Notes under the pieces: generated by a model
The model's database searches: none
What the model saw: the letters and a program-made list of their open reading frames with translations, nothing else
What the model was told of the DNA's origin: nothing
Shown here: in pieces, positions 61,171-64,000 of the stretch
Layout of the letters: each line of letters opens with the position of its first letter
How positions within the stretch are numbered: position 1 is the first letter of the stretch
Program-made: the position numbers and the translations under genes
Source of the DNA: Rhynochetos jubatus
Taxonomy: Eukaryota; Chordata; Aves; Eurypygiformes; Rhynochetidae
Assembly: GCA_027574665.1 (NCBI GenBank)
Contig: CM050654.1
Coordinates: forward strand, 9,728,142 to 9,792,141
Direction: 5' to 3'
Length of the DNA stretch: 64,000 bases

Positions 61171-64000
61171 GACTGTAAAATTCACAGTTTCCCGCTTTTA
61201 ATTCCAACCATATTTGTAAAGGTAATACCTGCTAACTGCTGTAGTTCCTAGTTTGGCTGCTAAAGCTGTTCATGTTTCAGTGGCAGCATGCTGAAGTTTT
61301 ACTGCTTGAAAGAATTCTTATACTGGTAGTTTCAGCGATATTCTTCTTTTGAAGGATCAACAAAGTTTAAATATCCTTCTAACTTGACTGCTATAGTAAT
61401 TGTGGTCTCATCTTGTTTTTTCTGATTTTAATGGAGTTAAACGACCTTGGTGGTATTAGACATTCTTGTGCTTTCTTTAAGAAGTCAGAGACCGGTTATA
61501 GTAAAGGATAATTTCTGGAAGGTTAAACACACAAAGCTAAACCTCTTCTGAAAAATATCACTGAGTTGTGACCAGCAAGGTATACTTTTGAAAATCCAGT
61601 TAACAGAGAGACACATTCTTGGGTGAAATAGAAAGGTGAGACTGATTTTCGTGCAGTTGTTTGTGAAGTGGAATTTGAGAAATATTTAAATATAGGTAGT
61701 TAAACAAATGAGACCTTGCATGCTCAGAGTCATAAACAAAGTGGAGAAGGAGCAAAGAGGTTTGGCAGAGTCATCGGGAACTTCTGTCCACAAATACACT
61801 GTAGTACTTAATGTCTCCATTATTCCCAGTTTACAACAATACTTCCTCTTTACTTCCTTTCCAGCTTATTAAGGCATGTAAGTAATTTCACATGTTATTT
61901 TTCTCTCTTAGCTGGAATAATGCCTTATGCTTGCAGTTTTCTAGGTAACTGCTAATTAGTCATAATTTTCATGTCTGTCTCCCCCCCAACCCTAACAGAT
62001 CTACTTTTTCCTCATATTTTTTTCTTTATATATAAATTCATGTTGTGGTTTACATCAGTATTGTTGAGATACTAATTTCTTTCTTTGAGCAGTACCGTTT
62101 TTCTGAAGTCACCTAGGTGCTGCAGCTCTGCAACAGCTACTTAATTATTTTGCTTTTAAAGGCAGAGTCCAAGATATCTTTAAGAATTCTGTAGCGGTTC
62201 TTTTTGTCCACATGCCACCAGCTGAGAGTGCACATCCAGGCATGTGTATATATATTCAAGCCATTTCCAAAGAATGAGCTTTACTTGAGTTGTCTTGCTT
62301 AAGTTTTCCCTTATAACAGAATGACTTTTGGAAATGCACACAAAACTGTAGCTAAAGATGTGGTGTGTTTTTGAGCAGGATTTTTATAGTACTGGGCCAT
62401 AATGACTATTCCCTATTATAGAAATTCTCATATGTTGCTGCATTTCTCAATTATTACCTTTGTGTTCACTCTTTAAAAAAAAAAAAAATAAAACTGCAAT
62501 AGAAGCAAGACTGTTTAAGATGGTAATTTCACACAAGCCTCTTCTTTTTCGGTACTGCTAGCTATTTCTTTTGAAGTGAACTTCTGTGAAACACATGAAT
62601 ACCCCTAGAGATGCTCAGCTCTCTCTCTCATCTAATTGATTGCTTGATTGTATAGCAACATTAGTGTTTCGGAAAAAGAAGTATTCAGGAAGTGTTTGTG
62701 AAGTTGTATTTGTATATTAATCCAAAACATAGAGTAATTTCATTTTCATTACTGAATACCACTATGATTTGTATCTGATAGTCGTGGAGGTAATCTGAAT
62801 GGTTATGCGTGATTCATAAAATTGGCCACATTGATGCATTTTGTTGGAGGAAGGAGAGAGTAGCATGCAGTTTGGTATAATGGTTGGATACATGGTACAG
62901 TTTTATGTTGATGGTTCTGATTCTGTTTCACCCGCTGACTTCGAGGTTTGGTTTTTGAAAGTAGCATTTTCCCAGGTGCATGAATGAAGTGGCGTCATAT
63001 TGTGTTCAGTGGTTTTGCTGTGGTTTCTTAATTGTAAGTGAAAGAGTATTTGGTAATGACTCCCTAGGAGAAGATTCTTCGTGGCTACATGTTACAAGAT
63101 GCTCATGAAAGAGCATAAGCACGCTGGTGGAGTTAGACTTTTCATGTGGGAGGACAGCCGTTAGTCCTGCAGAGGTCTGCTTTCAAAGGCAGCCAGCAGT
63201 GGATATTCATTCAGATGCATGGTGACGACTGATAGGGACACGTGTTAAAGATCGTTCAAGGGCCATCAACTTGCAGTCTTCACCTGCATAAATACATTTA
63301 AAAATCTGGTTTAAATGGGATCTTCTTTAATACTCTGTGAATCCATGTCCTTGAAGTCTTGAAACTTTGGTAGTGAAGCTTACATTTCTGAAATGGCTGA
63401 GGTGCTGTTGAACTCCTATGGTTTTGCTTAATTGTTTACAAAACTAGTCACTGTAGTCAAAGCTGTAGAGTAGAGTTGGTAGCTCAGATCTGTATAGAAT
63501 GAAGGGGAAAGTAAATGCCTGGCATAGGCATTTAAGCTATTTGACAGGAAACCTTCTGGCAAGGGTCCGCTTCTAGTTCTTAAACACTGTTCTCCTGACA
63601 TTTGGGTTTTGTTGTTTTGGGTTTTTGTTTGTTAAGTTTTCAGGAGAAAAACTTTAAAATTATTTCAAAACATGGCACATGTTGGTACCTACTTTTCACA
63701 TCCTTTTCTTTTCATGTCCAATAGTTCAGTTACGGGATCAGTCACTGAATCTGCTGTTAGTGGTTGTCTGAATTTTCTCAGGATATTTAGGAGAATGACC
63801 TGCTTTCATTTTTCTCTTCTGCTTCTGGTGGTTCAGCACAGATTGGTGCCTACCTGGGGAGTGAGTTGCTGTGCATACTGGTTTAAGGATTGTTGTCCAA
63901 GTGTCATATGCTGGTAAAAGACTGGAGAAGGCACTCTTTCATCCCCAGATATTGGCAATGCCTCATTGAGGGCTTTTTCTATGCAAAGCTGAACAAAGTG
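61171..64000 (+). other. Presumed intron, part 16, to window end
   Basis: AT-rich unique DNA with a poly(A) tract at about 62475-62488 and a T/G tract around 63607-63632. The last frame (63672-63917 +) has no recognisable domain. No exon, polyadenylation region or repeat family was recognised before the window ends. Confidence 0.45.

Noticed and set aside
1..64000. CRISPR arrays, operons, bacterial promoters or terminators, rRNA genes
   Set aside because: None seen. The window is vertebrate-type nuclear DNA with CR1 and ERV remnants, a CpG island and intron-like sequence.

Overview
This window looks like nuclear DNA from a bird. The best evidence is two 3'-end fragments of the CR1 LINE family, which end in degenerate copies of the avian ATTCTATGA-type tail, and two solo long terminal repeats (LTRs) of one endogenous retrovirus family that I recognise from avian (probably neoavian) genomes. 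Species cannot be assigned. Outside one GC-rich island the DNA is AT-rich, poor in CpG and sparse in repeats. Every frame is broken by stops at the density expected of noncoding vertebrate DNA.

Layout. Positions 1-1010 are AT-rich flank. A sharp switch at about 1010 opens a CpG island (about 1010-2250) with GC boxes, a perfect CRE (TGACGTCA at 1714-1721) and several consensus splice donors on both strands. I read it as the TATA-less promoter and 5' untranslated first exon(s) of a gene transcribed on the + strand, possibly with divergent transcription on the - strand. From about 2315 to the end of the window there is no convincing protein-coding exon. The simplest reading is one very long first intron, or introns split by small 5'UTR exons. 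The best internal exon candidate is 49947-50067 (strong acceptor, strong donor, 121 nt, contains a complete 19-codon upstream ORF). Weaker exon-like intervals are at 979-1010, 31777-31812, 33722-33750, 34621-34700 and 44539-44571. I could not identify the gene.

Repeats. A solo LTR on + lies at about 5008-5563. A member of the same family lies on - at about 60491-61170, so two related LTRs sit in opposite orientation about 55 kb apart. CR1 3' ends lie at about 32215-32330 (+) and 14979-15037 (-), with a doubtful one near 19830. Short microsatellites, homopolymers, G- or C-run tracts and small tandem duplications are scattered through the rest.

Points of most interest: a compact CpG-containing segment with a TATA box and a downstream donor at 28980-29280, which could be an intronic alternative promoter; the bidirectional splice-donor pattern in the CpG island; the 49947-50067 exon candidate; a C-run tract at 30891-30916; a perfect-Kozak 32-codon ORF at 54170-54268; and a minus-strand ORF cluster at 27150-27950 that may be decayed coding-derived sequence. 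I found no operon-like, CRISPR-like or otherwise new molecular system. Most of the window appears to be ordinary intronic DNA.
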